Below are positions 44,367-53,377 of a stretch of 64,000 nucleotides of DNA, piece by piece. A model generated the notes under the pieces. The model was not told the DNA's origin and did not search any database. It saw only the letters and a program-made list of their open reading frames with translations. The translations under genes were made by a program, and so were the position numbers. Numbering within the stretch: the stretch's first letter is position 1; the number at the start of each line of letters is the position of its first letter. This stretch comes from G963422705 sp963422705 (GTDB taxonomy: Bacteria > Poribacteria > WGA-4E > WGA-3G). The DNA lies in contig OY730443.1 in NCBI GenBank assembly GCA_963422705.1, positions 3,348,001 to 3,412,000 of the forward strand, read 5' to 3'.

Positions 44367-45362
44367 TTAATTTCCCGACAATTCAAAGGATTCCAACTCA
44401 AAAACCGTTTCAACGGTAACTTCACCCCGGGTCTGTTCTTGTGTAAATTTGATGATACCGACATCTGGGGCAAGCCATTTCTTAGAAACCGTGATATCAA
44501 GGGGGAAGTCCTGATTGCCGATATCGAACCCCCACCGAAATGATTCTTGAACTTGAAAGACGTGCTCAAATGTTCCGGCGGGCACGTTGACGACTTCCTC
44601 GGAAATCACCTCAAATTCGTCAAGTCCGCCGCCAATTGGGAAAAGTTCTGGAACTAATTGCGCCTCAAAATTCACATGCCATTTTTCACCGGGAATCAGC
44701 GGAAATTGGTACAACGGTAGGTATGGTACAAACATAATGGTATCTGTTGTTCCGGATGTCGTATTTTGTGCGTGTTGAACGATTGTAGAGACTTTGCCGC
44801 TTTCATCAGGGAAACTGCCGAGGTAGGAGTAGTTCACCACGTTCTCAAGTCCTTCTGCACTGGTGGATTTCTGCATGACAAAACTCTCAACGGTTACACC
44901 TGCTTCACGTCGAATTTGAATGGTGTCAACGATTTCAAACGTAATTTGGGTGCCTTTTGCATCCCGGTAATGCCAGACGTTTCCAACGGCTAGCGGATAG
45001 TAATTCCCAGGGCGAATCCGCCAAACTTGGATATCAAGTGTACTTGTTGTTGACTTATCACCATCGCTCACCGTGAGTTTAATTTGGTATTTTCGCTCAG
45101 TTTTGGGGGCCTCCCATATTGCGCCCGAGTTCGTTTCAGTGATTTTGCCGTCGGTTACGCGCCATGTGAAACTCAAAGAATCATTCTCGAGGTCAGATGC
45201 CTCTAGCCGGATAGGTATTTTCCCCCCCGGTGGCACGATGTCGGATTCAGCCTCAAAGACTAATATTTGTGGGGCGCGGTTTGTATTAAGCGTTTCATCA
45301 CCGCCGCACCCCATCGCGAGGCCAAGAATCAATAAGGTGACATGTAACCAGAACCGATTCAT
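44367..45362 (-). CDS. lipoprotein with PKD/cadherin-like domain
   Basis: 331 residues. The N-terminus MNRFWLHVTLLILGLAMGC is a clear lipoprotein signal with lipobox LAMGC. Residues 30-120 form an Ig/PKD-like domain (IPIRLEASDLENDSLSFTWRV, YQIKLTVSDGDKS). A second domain starts at YYPLAVGNVWHYRD, a phrase common in lipoproteins of unknown function. The ATG at 45362 follows GGAGCGTGAG, one base after the PhyH stop, so it is co-translated with that gene. Role unknown. Confidence 0.8.
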   Translation of the reverse strand: MNRFWLHVTLLILGLAMGCGGDETLNTNRAPQILVFEAESDIVPPGGKIPIRLEASDLENDSLSFTWRVTDGKITETNSGAIWEAPKTERKYQIKLTVSDGDKSTTSTLDIQVWRIRPGNYYPLAVGNVWHYRDAKGTQITFEIVDTIQIRREAGVTVESFVMQKSTSAEGLENVVNYSYLGSFPDESGKVSTIVQHAQNTTSGTTDTIMFVPYLPLYQFPLIPGEKWHVNFEAQLVPELFPIGGGLDEFEVISEEVVNVPAGTFEHVFQVQESFRWGFDIGNQDFPLDITVSKKWLAPDVGIIKFTQEQTRGEVTVETVFELESFELSGN

Positions 45363-45363
45363 C

Positions 45364-46104
45364 TCACGCTCCATCGGATTTTCCGCGAAGAACTTCGCGA
45401 CTCCGCCCTGTACCATTGCCAGTGACGTTGTAGGCGAAAGTATTCATTAACCTGTCCCGCTCCGAATGATTGGGCGCAGAACCGTGAATAATCAGGGCAT
45501 TAAAGAAAACCGCGTCGCCCGCCTCCATCTCAACTGACACTGCATCTTGCCGTTCCTGATAGTGCCCCGGTAAAAACACGCCGAACGTCTGGTTTTTACG
45601 TTCATGTTCCTGCAATCCCCAGTCATGGCTGCCGGGCACGAACTGGATACATCCATTTTCTAAGGTTGCCTTACTGATGGCTAATTGGCAGTTTATCATA
45701 ATCGGCTTGTTGTCTTCATTTTTCCAATAAGCATAGTCTTGGTGCCAGGGGATGGCAGTCCCGTCGCCCCCTGCTTTCGGTAGTAATTTGCTGTGAAAAA
45801 GTGAAATGTCGGGGCCCATCATCCCCTCTAAGACATCAAGTACCGCGTTCGAACGGAGTAAGCGATTGAGTGTTGGACTTACCAATTCGCTATGCGTTAG
45901 CTGCTTGATGCGTGGTGGATAATCCAGGGAATCGTAGACTTCCCACGAAATACCGATACCGTCAGCCGGATTTGCTGCCATCCGGTTATGTATGTCTTCA
46001 ATTTCAATCTGAATGTCGGTAATGTCTTCCTGAGACACCAGGCCTTTTTTCAAGAGATAGCCGTTTATTTGATAAAATTGCAGTTCTTCTTCCGTCATTC
46101 CCAT
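45364..46104 (-). CDS. phytanoyl-CoA dioxygenase family protein (PhyH-like)
   Basis: 246 residues, Fe(II)/2-oxoglutarate dioxygenase fold. The metal triad is HxD in PWHQDYAYW and the distal His in IHGSAPNHS; the 2OG-binding Arg is in RDRLMNTF. The family hydroxylates many small molecules; the substrate is not known. AAAGGAG lies 11 bases before the ATG. It leads an operon with a lipoprotein and a MetE-like enzyme, a setting that does not point to fatty-acid alpha-oxidation. Cytoplasmic. Confidence 0.88.
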   Translation of the reverse strand: MGMTEEELQFYQINGYLLKKGLVSQEDITDIQIEIEDIHNRMAANPADGIGISWEVYDSLDYPPRIKQLTHSELVSPTLNRLLRSNAVLDVLEGMMGPDISLFHSKLLPKAGGDGTAIPWHQDYAYWKNEDNKPIMINCQLAISKATLENGCIQFVPGSHDWGLQEHERKNQTFGVFLPGHYQERQDAVSVEMEAGDAVFFNALIIHGSAPNHSERDRLMNTFAYNVTGNGTGRSREVLRGKSDGA

Positions 46105-46142
46105 TGACTCATGCTCCTTTATTTCAAATAGAAATCAAATCA

Positions 46143-46172
46143 ATTATATAAGCACGGTGATTAAAAAATCAA
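46143..46172 (-). promoter_or_regulatory. sigma70-type promoter for the PhyH-lipoprotein-MetE operon
   Basis: Minus strand TTGATT, 18-base spacer, TATAAT, about 40 bases before the PhyH start codon. Confidence 0.68.
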
Positions 46173-46261
46173 GATATCTTCTGATGTCGGAGTATTATAA
46201 CACGGTGAGTCAGTAAAAATCAGCCATGATTTTGGCTGGGCTCATTAGCGTATCAAAACGC

Positions 46262-46290
46262 TTGATTTTATCACGGAATATTGATAAAAT
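46262..46290 (+). promoter_or_regulatory. sigma70-type promoter for the MazG-TPR operon
   Basis: TTGATT, 17-base spacer, TAAAAT, about 65 bases before the MazG-like start codon. Confidence 0.6.
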
Positions 46291-46355
46291 ATGCAATATG
46301 ACTTGCGAACTGTGCGCCATACCGCAGCAATACATTTAACAGGACGGGGAGTTTT

Positions 46356-46703
46356 ATGGAGTACACACTGAGAAATTGTCAAAAACGGGTTGACGACTGG
46401 ATTAATACCGTGGGCATTCGCTATTTTTCGGAATTGACAAACACGGCAATTCTGATGGAAGAAGTTGGGGAATTGGCGCGGATAATGGCACGGCAATACG
46501 GTGAACAGAGTTTCAAGCCGAGCGAACGTGACTTAAACCTCGCTGAAGAAATTGCTGACATCTTGTTTGTTCTCATCTGTTTAGCGAATCAGACAGGCGT
46601 TAACCTTGAAGAGGCTTTCAGAAAGTCACTTCAGAAAAAGACGAAGCGAGATTCAGAACGACATTCCGCAAACGTAAAGTTGGCGAAAAATCAGGAAACG
46701 TAG
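46356..46703 (+). CDS. MazG-like nucleotide pyrophosphohydrolase
   Basis: 115 residues. The MazG metal-binding pattern is present as MEEVGELARIM followed by EEIADILFVLICLANQ. Such short, all-alpha NTP-PPases cleave (d)NTPs to monophosphates, a housecleaning or signalling role. GGGGAGTTTT precedes the ATG. The next gene starts 2 bases after the stop, so the two are translated together. Cytoplasmic. Confidence 0.85.
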   Translation: MEYTLRNCQKRVDDWINTVGIRYFSELTNTAILMEEVGELARIMARQYGEQSFKPSERDLNLAEEIADILFVLICLANQTGVNLEEAFRKSLQKKTKRDSERHSANVKLAKNQET

Positions 46704-46705
46704 CG

Positions 46706-49417
46706 GTGACTTACCAGAAAAATTGTACATTTTTGTTATTATGCCTGTTTGTCGCATTAGGGGGATGTACGCTGTTTTCTAGGACGGGCTCCACGCCGAC
46801 ATCGCTAGTGGACCCGCTGGTTGAGAGGAATCAGCAATGGCGCAAGCATGTTGAAGAAGGGAATTGGGAACTGCGGCGTGAAAATCTTCGCGAGGCCCTC
46901 GCTGCGTATCAAGCCGCAATCGCGCTGCGTCCGGATGAAAGCCAGACACAGCAGAAAATAGCAGAAATTTACTTCCAGCTCTCTGAGTATGAAAACGCGC
47001 GAAACGCGTTTTTGACGTTTTTGGTGCTTGAACCAAAGAATGTGAATGCGCTTAACTACGTTGGATACATTTCTGAAAAGCTGAACGATTATCAGGCCGC
47101 TGCGCAACACTATGAGCGAACTCTCACGCTTGCCAAGGACAATCTTTATGCTTTGAACCATCTCGGATTGGCTTACATGCAGCTCAATAGGTTGGATGAA
47201 GCGGTGACGGTGCTCCAGAAGGCCTTGGCTATCGACGCGGAGTGCAAACGCCACGAGAGCGAGAATTTGCACAATTATTTGGGATTAATCTATCTGGAAC
47301 AGGGCAAACTTGGTGAAGCAATTGCGGAATTCAGGGAATCGATTCGGTTATTTCCAAAGGACGTTTGGGCGCATCAACAGTTGGCGACAATTTATGAAGA
47401 CAATGGACGCTACTTTCAAGCGCAACTTCAATATCAGCAACTCTTGGATGTCGCGCCGGATAACCTATTTGCAGTGACGCGCTTACAAGCGTTGGCCAAA
47501 ATAGTGCTCTCTCAGAAGGCAAGTGTTAACGTGCCACCTGTTACGTTAATAAACGCCGACGTTGATGCATACATAACGAATGCGCCAGATGCTGAAGCGT
47601 ACCCAGATGTTGACGTACTCATATTGTTCAACCATTTCAGTCACGATGTGTTGCCAACAGGGCAGTCCCGGTACACGACGCATCAAGTGGTGAAGCTCTT
47701 AACCGAACGGGGGATTGAACAATACGATGATATTGCTATCCCGTACCAGCCGAAAACGCAGAATATCGCCGTGAATATCGCGCGGACAATTGATAGAGAA
47801 GGCATGGCACATCAGCCGCCCAGCGAGGCATTCAACGATGTAACGCCGCCCGGCCTCCTATCCCAAAATCTCTATTCGGATACGATGTGGCGGGTTATAT
47901 CCATGGTAGCACTGACACCGGGGGTTTGCATCGAGTATCAGGTTACACTCGAAGATAAGCCCGAACACGCGCCTGGAGGGAAAACATGGGTGACAGGTGC
48001 GTTCAATTTTCAGTCTACCGATGTGACGCTTGAAACACAGTACGCACTACGCATCCCTGCGGACTGGCACCTTCGATGGCAGACGGATAATTTTAAATTA
48101 GAACCGGATATCAGCTCTGATGAAAATGGTAATCTGAGATACCTATGGCACTACGGGGAAACACCGGCGATGATACGTGAAAATGGGATGCCGCACATAA
48201 ACGAGGTGCTACCTCGATTACGCTATTCTTCTATACCCTCTTGGAACGATGTCTACCAATGGTACAAGCAACTTGCCGGAGAACAGTACACCCCTAATCT
48301 CAAAATTGAGGAGGCGGTGCTTGAGTTGACAAAGTCGATGACAACAAAAGCGGATAAAATTCGCGCTATCTACAATTTTGTTGCTTCACGTATCCGTTAC
48401 GTCGGAATTGAATTAGGGCAGAGCGCGTATAAGCCGTCTGCAGCAGTAGAGGTATTTCGCAAACGGTACGGCGATTGTAAAGATAAAACGACACTCTTGA
48501 TTTCAATGCTTGAACTTGTCGGTATTCGCGCTTATCCTGTGCTAATTAGCCCCGCGCCTTATCAACGGATTGATACCGAACTCCCATCCCTCAATCAGTT
48601 CAGGCACATGGTGACGGCAGTACCTGACGGGGAGAACGGCTATATTTGGTTAGATGCGACTTCTCAAACTTGTAGTTACGGCGATTTACCCTATCATGCC
48701 CAAGGCAGAAAAGGGTTACTCATCGGGGATGAACGCGGGGAGTTTGTGGAGATACCCGTTTTCCCGGCGGAATCCAATCGACTCGTGAGTCGTACAGAAT
48801 TTTCGTTAACTGGACGAGGAGGCGTTGAAGGGACAATCCGGGTTGAGACACAAGGACAATACAATCTAAATGCGCGCTGGACGTATCAACAAGTAACGTC
48901 TGAACAGTTGAAGACAACTTTCGCTATTGAACTCAGCCAGCAATTTCCGGGAATTCAGATAACATGGGGCAACGTTTCTGACTTGAATGAACTTGATGTG
49001 CCGGTGGCAATTGAACTCGGTTTTCATGTTCAAAATTATGCCACACTGCTCGGAAATGAGATGCTGCTGCCGTTGCCGATTGATGAATTCGCCGAATACG
49101 CTGAGATGGTGGCTGCGCCACAACGCACCTATTCCCTTGACTTAGGTTACCCGATGAAGCTTGAGAAAGAGATTCGGATACACCTACCAGAAGGCTGGAC
49201 GGCGGTGCTCCCCGTAGATATCCATGATGTTACGGATTTTGCCGAACTCGTTCGCGAGTGCCGGCAGCTTGAAAGCACGGTTACGTATCGCCTGATGCTT
49301 ACATTAAAAACACCGACGGTTCCTGCAGAGGCGTACACAGCAGCCCGCCGTGTCTTTACACAACTCGCAACTGAAGAACGGCGTCATTTGCTACTGAAAC
49401 GGGAGGAACAGATGTAG
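46706..49417 (+). CDS. TPR lipoprotein with DUF3857 and transglutaminase-like domain
   Basis: 903 residues, starting at GTG 46706. The N-terminus has a lipoprotein-type signal (FLLLCLFVALGGC). Residues 40-275 contain at least five TPR repeats (ALAAYQAAIALRPDESQTQQKIAEIYF and others). A DUF3857-like region covers about 310-540. The transglutaminase core follows: Cys in RYGDCKDKTTLLISMLELVGI, His in FRHMVTAV and Asp in YIWLDATSQ, so the triad is intact. A beta-rich tail ends the protein. Probably a periplasmic or outer-membrane enzyme acting on protein or peptidoglycan crosslinks; the substrate is unknown. Confidence 0.82.
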   Translation: MTYQKNCTFLLLCLFVALGGCTLFSRTGSTPTSLVDPLVERNQQWRKHVEEGNWELRRENLREALAAYQAAIALRPDESQTQQKIAEIYFQLSEYENARNAFLTFLVLEPKNVNALNYVGYISEKLNDYQAAAQHYERTLTLAKDNLYALNHLGLAYMQLNRLDEAVTVLQKALAIDAECKRHESENLHNYLGLIYLEQGKLGEAIAEFRESIRLFPKDVWAHQQLATIYEDNGRYFQAQLQYQQLLDVAPDNLFAVTRLQALAKIVLSQKASVNVPPVTLINADVDAYITNAPDAEAYPDVDVLILFNHFSHDVLPTGQSRYTTHQVVKLLTERGIEQYDDIAIPYQPKTQNIAVNIARTIDREGMAHQPPSEAFNDVTPPGLLSQNLYSDTMWRVISMVALTPGVCIEYQVTLEDKPEHAPGGKTWVTGAFNFQSTDVTLETQYALRIPADWHLRWQTDNFKLEPDISSDENGNLRYLWHYGETPAMIRENGMPHINEVLPRLRYSSIPSWNDVYQWYKQLAGEQYTPNLKIEEAVLELTKSMTTKADKIRAIYNFVASRIRYVGIELGQSAYKPSAAVEVFRKRYGDCKDKTTLLISMLELVGIRAYPVLISPAPYQRIDTELPSLNQFRHMVTAVPDGENGYIWLDATSQTCSYGDLPYHAQGRKGLLIGDERGEFVEIPVFPAESNRLVSRTEFSLTGRGGVEGTIRVETQGQYNLNARWTYQQVTSEQLKTTFAIELSQQFPGIQITWGNVSDLNELDVPVAIELGFHVQNYATLLGNEMLLPLPIDEFAEYAEMVAAPQRTYSLDLGYPMKLEKEIRIHLPEGWTAVLPVDIHDVTDFAELVRECRQLESTVTYRLMLTLKTPTVPAEAYTAARRVFTQLATEERRHLLLKREEQM

Positions 49418-49467
49418 GACATAAACTGGATATGGCATGTCGCTAGCTTAGCAGCACGGAAGCAGAA

Positions 49468-50070
49468 TTATCCCTTGACGTATTTCCATCCGTCAACCAG
49501 AACAGGGAACCCGCGAATTAAACACATTGTAATAGCGAGAGAAGAAATAATCACACCTGTGAGTTCTAAACCGACAACTAATTCTGGGTAGATGCCGAAA
49601 TTTTTGAATGCGATTACCCCACCTAGATAGATAAATGCGACGGTTTTTGTGATGCCATAGATGCCCCGGCTCGCACGGGAGCTCGTCAAGGCGCGTGTCC
49701 AGCCAGCAGACATCATACTGTTTTCACCGAATGCCGTTTTGCCATCCGCAAAGGCGGCGCTCCGCAGCCCGTCTGTAAAAAAGCCACGGGCAATCACAAT
49801 CGCGGGAATCCAAAACGGAATCAGGCCAGCAACCGCAAAGTAGAGCCACAAAATGCACTCGACAATCCTATCGCCGACGATATCAAACAACGCGCCGAAA
49901 TCTGAGCTCTGGTTTAGCTTACGCGCAACGTAACCGTCAACCGCGTCGAGGAACAGAATCAACCCAATGGTTGCAGCAAGGCAAATGTCTAAATAGACAT
50001 GCTTACCAAAAAGCGCGATGACGACGAAGACTAAAAATAAGCGAAAAAGTGTAATCAAATTCGGAATCAT
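49468..50070 (-). CDS. CDP-alcohol phosphatidyltransferase family protein
   Basis: 200 residues with about five to six membrane helices. The signature is DGYVARKLNQSSDFGALFDIVGD. The beginning IPNLITLFRLFLVF matches the PgsA/Pcs type start. The closest role is phosphatidylglycerophosphate or similar phospholipid synthesis, but the segment MSAGWTRALTSSRASRG after it is not typical, so the alcohol is left open. GAGGTAAAAGCT precedes the ATG at 50070. It is a separate minus-strand gene between a plus-strand lipoprotein and a sulfatase gene. Confidence 0.82.
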   Translation of the reverse strand: MIPNLITLFRLFLVFVVIALFGKHVYLDICLAATIGLILFLDAVDGYVARKLNQSSDFGALFDIVGDRIVECILWLYFAVAGLIPFWIPAIVIARGFFTDGLRSAAFADGKTAFGENSMMSAGWTRALTSSRASRGIYGITKTVAFIYLGGVIAFKNFGIYPELVVGLELTGVIISSLAITMCLIRGFPVLVDGWKYVKG

Positions 50071-50202
50071 AGCTTTTACCTCTAGAATCATGGCTTATTT
50101 CTCTTTGAGATTGTAACATAACGTACTTCCTAAAGCAAGATAAATTTCTGAATCTCCGAAACGACACGAACGGCAGTTTTTCATTGAAAAGAGGTTTTGC
50201 TG

Positions 50203-51801
50203 ATGAACGAAGAACGAAAACCGAATATTCTCCTTATTCTTAATGACGATATGGGCTTCTCCGATTTAGGCTGCTACGGTGGCGAAGTTCATACGCCTAA
50301 TCTTGATCGAATTGCTGCAGGCGGCCTCCGGTTCACGCAGTTTTACAATACTGCCCGGTGTTGCCCCTCCCGTGCCTCTCTGCTCACCGGACTCCATCCA
50401 CACCAAACCGGTGTCGGCCACATGATGAGCGACGATGGTTTGGAAGGATACCGCGGTGACTTGAACGAACGGTGTATCACAATCGCTGATGCACTTCGTT
50501 CAGTAGGGTATGGCACCTATATGAGCGGGAAGTGGCATATCTCGCGGAATACCGGGACGGACGGGCCGGTACACAGCTGGCCCCGACAACGCGGTTTTGA
50601 ACGGTACTACGGTATTATCACCGGGGCTGCCAATTTTTGGAAGCCGAATACTTTGACACGCGATAACACGCGCATTCAGAGCGATGAACTCCCTGACGGA
50701 TATTTCCTGACCGACGCAATCAGCGATGAAGCCGAGACGTTTATTCGACAACACAGTGAAAAGCAGCCGGACAATCCTTTTTTTACCTATGTGGCGTACA
50801 CGGCACCACATTGGCCACTTCACGCGCATGAGGAGGACATTGCCCGATACAACGGACGTTTTGCCGCCGGATGGGATGAACTGCGCGAAGAACGACTCTC
50901 ACGGATGCGAGAGATGAAGATTCTCGATGAGACATGGCGGCTCACGGCACGCGACGCCTCGCAGCCACCCTGGACGAACGCACAGCATAAGGCATGGAAC
51001 CAACGACGCATGGAGGTTTATGCCGCGCAAATTACACGAATGGATCAAGGTATTGGACGCATTGTCAATACGCTTGAAGAGACAGGGCAACTTGACAATA
51101 CGCTCATTCTGTTTTTGGCAGATAACGGCGGCTGTGCAGAAGAACTCGGGGGGCCGCCCGCGCGGCGCGATGGAGGTTCACTAATTAGCACACAGACAAC
51201 ATCTGATGGGAAACCCGTCTATCGCGGAAATGACCCGGGCATTATGCCCGGACCCGAAACCACTTATCAGAGTTATGGGGTACCATGGGCGAATTTGTCG
51301 AATACGCCCTTCCGGGAATATAAACATTGGGTTCATGAAGGAGGTATTGCGACACCTCTCATCGCATACTGGCCCTCCGCAATAAAAGATGCCGGGGCGC
51401 TACGGCATCAACCCGGACAACTTACCGATATTATGGCGACATGCCTCGACGTTTCCGGGGCTACCTACCCAGAAGAACACAACGGGAAGCCGATTCTGCC
51501 GTTGGAAGGGGAAAGTTTAACCCCCATTTTTGAGGGAAAAGAGAACCGGAAACAGGTGCTTTATTGGGAACACGAAGGCAATTGCGCCGTTCGACAAGCG
51601 CAATGGAAGTTGGTTTGTAAATACCCCGGCGATTGGGAACTTTACGATGTCGCAGCAGAACGGACAGAGATTAACAACATCGCCGCGCAACATCCGCAGA
51701 AGCTAAAAGAACTTACTGGAATTTACCACGACTGGGCTGAACGGTGTGGCGTCTATCCCTGGGGCCAGTTGCAGCAGCAGCGGAGACAGCGGAGGCAATA
51801 G
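50203..51801 (+). CDS. sulfatase (arylsulfatase family)
   Basis: 532 residues. The N-terminal metal site NILLILNDDMGFSDLGCYGG is followed by the sulfatase signature CCPSRASLLTG, in which the Cys of CxPSR would be converted to formylglycine by a separate enzyme not seen here. GKWH lies in GTYMSGKWHISRN. The C-terminal subdomain starts near NCAVRQAQWKLV. No signal peptide is visible, so it may act in the cytoplasm on imported sulfated sugars. GAGGTTTTGCTG lies before the ATG at 50203. Confidence 0.9.
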   Translation: MNEERKPNILLILNDDMGFSDLGCYGGEVHTPNLDRIAAGGLRFTQFYNTARCCPSRASLLTGLHPHQTGVGHMMSDDGLEGYRGDLNERCITIADALRSVGYGTYMSGKWHISRNTGTDGPVHSWPRQRGFERYYGIITGAANFWKPNTLTRDNTRIQSDELPDGYFLTDAISDEAETFIRQHSEKQPDNPFFTYVAYTAPHWPLHAHEEDIARYNGRFAAGWDELREERLSRMREMKILDETWRLTARDASQPPWTNAQHKAWNQRRMEVYAAQITRMDQGIGRIVNTLEETGQLDNTLILFLADNGGCAEELGGPPARRDGGSLISTQTTSDGKPVYRGNDPGIMPGPETTYQSYGVPWANLSNTPFREYKHWVHEGGIATPLIAYWPSAIKDAGALRHQPGQLTDIMATCLDVSGATYPEEHNGKPILPLEGESLTPIFEGKENRKQVLYWEHEGNCAVRQAQWKLVCKYPGDWELYDVAAERTEINNIAAQHPQKLKELTGIYHDWAERCGVYPWGQLQQQRRQRRQ

Positions 51802-51917
51802 CAAAGCTGTTGGCTAGACGCGGCTCTCTTATCACCTTATTAGGTGTCAAAACCCCCTTGCTTTAGCTGGGGGATGTAGACCTATTGAATTAGAACAAGC
51901 ATCTATATTGAAAAATT

Positions 51918-52000
51918 GTATCAAGTTGGCAGACATGGACAGCGTTACCACTTGGTAACGTGTCTGCCTACCCACTGTCCAGGGGTTAAAGACTTGATAC
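51918..52000. repeat. nested palindrome upstream of tnpB
   Basis: An outer inverted repeat GTATCAAGT (51918-51926) / ACTTGATAC (51992-52000) encloses GGCAGACA / TGTCTGCC and an inner perfect hairpin GTTACC-ACTT-GGTAAC. TGGACAG and CTGTCCA offer an alternative pairing. It ends 10 bases before the tnpB ATG. Confidence 0.7.
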
Positions 52001-52010
52001 TTGATAGTCC

Positions 52011-53199
52011 ATGAAAACCTACAAGTATAAATTTGGCAATCAATCGAATACGATACGTCTTGGCAACCTGCTTGACGATATGTGGCAGGTGCATGTGTAT
52101 TTCCATAAGTGGCAGCGTCACCGGTATAAAGCTGGTTTGCCGTATGCGAACTATCATGCATCTTGTGCCCACCTCACGGAGTTGAAGCTAACGAAGTTGG
52201 GGAGTAAATGGTAGAAACATCGTATCCAAAGGATACGATATTCTACCTATCTCCCCAACCACGCATCCACATTGGAATGCATTGCCGAGCCAAGCGCTCC
52301 AAGCAGAGTTAGAACGAATTGATAATGCGTATCAAAGGTTCTTTAATAAACGGGGAGGTAACCCCCATATCAAACCGGAGCATAAGTTTAAGTCTATCAC
52401 GCTGAAACAAACTGGATTTAAACTTCTTACACTCACATTTCGTCAGTGGGATAAAGGGAAGTGGCGATTTCATAAAGTGCCTTATACATTTCATAAACAC
52501 CGCCAATGGCATGGGACTATCAGCACTCTTACAATCAAACGTGACGCTTGCGGCAACTATTGGCTTTACATCATAACGGATGACACAGATTTTAGCCCAC
52601 TGCCGACAACAGGTAAAAGCGTTGGGGCAGATTTCGGTATGAAAGACGCATACTTGACACTTAGCACGGGTGAAAAAATACAACACCCGCAACCTTTGAA
52701 ACAGTCCTTGAAAAAACTTCGGCATCTCAATAAAGCGTTTTCTCGTAAAGTTAAAGGTTCTAACCGGTGGTGGCGGTGTGTCCGGCAAGTCGCACGTCTG
52801 TATCGGAAAATTAGCAACCACCGCGAAACGGCGGTTTCGCCCTACGCTAAAGATTTTTACTGGCAACTGGCAAGTGAACTTTGTAAAAAGTTTGATATCA
52901 TTGTCCTTGAGACATTGAACCTTGACGGCATGAAACGCCTGTGGGGGCGTAAAGTCTCGGACCTCGCCTTCTACCAGTTTGTTCAGATATTAGCATATAA
53001 GTGCAGTAAACATAAACGTATGAGGAAACAAATCGGACAATGGACGCCGACAACGAAGCCGTGTTCAGATTGTGGGTATCACAACAAAGAACTAAGACTT
53101 TCAGATAGGCAGTGGACATGCCCCGACTGTGGTTGCCACCACGACAGAGACATCAACGCGGCGCTAAACATTTTGCGGGCAGGGATAGCCGTTACCTAA
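52011..53199 (+). pseudogene. tnpB: tnpB (TnpB RNA-guided nuclease), interrupted by a palindromic insertion
   Basis: The N-terminal part starts at ATG 52011 (MKTYKYKFGNQ) and stops at 52214. The rest continues in another frame from about 52263 (HPHWNALPSQALQAELERIDNAYQRFF) to 53199. RuvC-like residues are intact: Asp in GADFGMKDAY, Glu in VLETLNLDGM, Asp in HDRDINAALNIL. The zinc finger CSDCG...CPDCG is also intact. Removing about 61 bases at 52196-52259 would join the frames into a protein of about 375 residues, the usual TnpB size. The insertion therefore inactivated a gene that otherwise looks functional. Confidence 0.88.
52196..52259. repeat. 64-bp palindromic insertion inside tnpB
   Basis: Inverted pairs from outside in: GTTGGGGAG / CTCCCCAAC, GGTAGAA / TTCTACC, ATCGTATCC / GGATACGAT, with loop AAA. 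It forms almost one continuous hairpin of 25 base pairs with two small irregularities. It lies exactly at the point where the tnpB frame breaks. Confidence 0.88.
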
Positions 53200-53377
53200 C
53201 GATATGCCTTTCTGATGAGGGAAATGCCCGTAGGTAGAGCGACAGTTAGACGGTAATCTCTATGAGAAAACCGCAGTTGCTATGAAACCGAAGCCCCACG
53301 CTTTCGCGTGTGGGTGCTATCACCGTATTCATGTCATGATTCAAAGAACCGCGTCTACGGTTACGCTTTAAAACGGA

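Larger units (their letters stand above)
51853..53323 (+). mobile_element. IS200/IS605-type element carrying only tnpB (tnpA absent)
   Basis: The left end has the hairpin CCCCC-TTGC-TTTA-GCT-GGGGG at 51853-51873, preceded by GTCAAAA. The right end has a CCCCACGC / GCGTGTGGG hairpin with a bulged T at 53294-53314, followed by TGCTATCAC. Between them lies tnpB in two frames. The outermost few bases of the ends are not certain. The segment 53200-53323 is where the guide RNA (omega RNA) of a TnpB is usually encoded. Such tnpB-only elements depend on a TnpA supplied elsewhere. Confidence 0.75.

Noticed and set aside
51853..53323. Autonomous IS605 element
   Set aside because: No TnpA (Y1 HUH) gene is found between or near the ends, and tnpB is broken.
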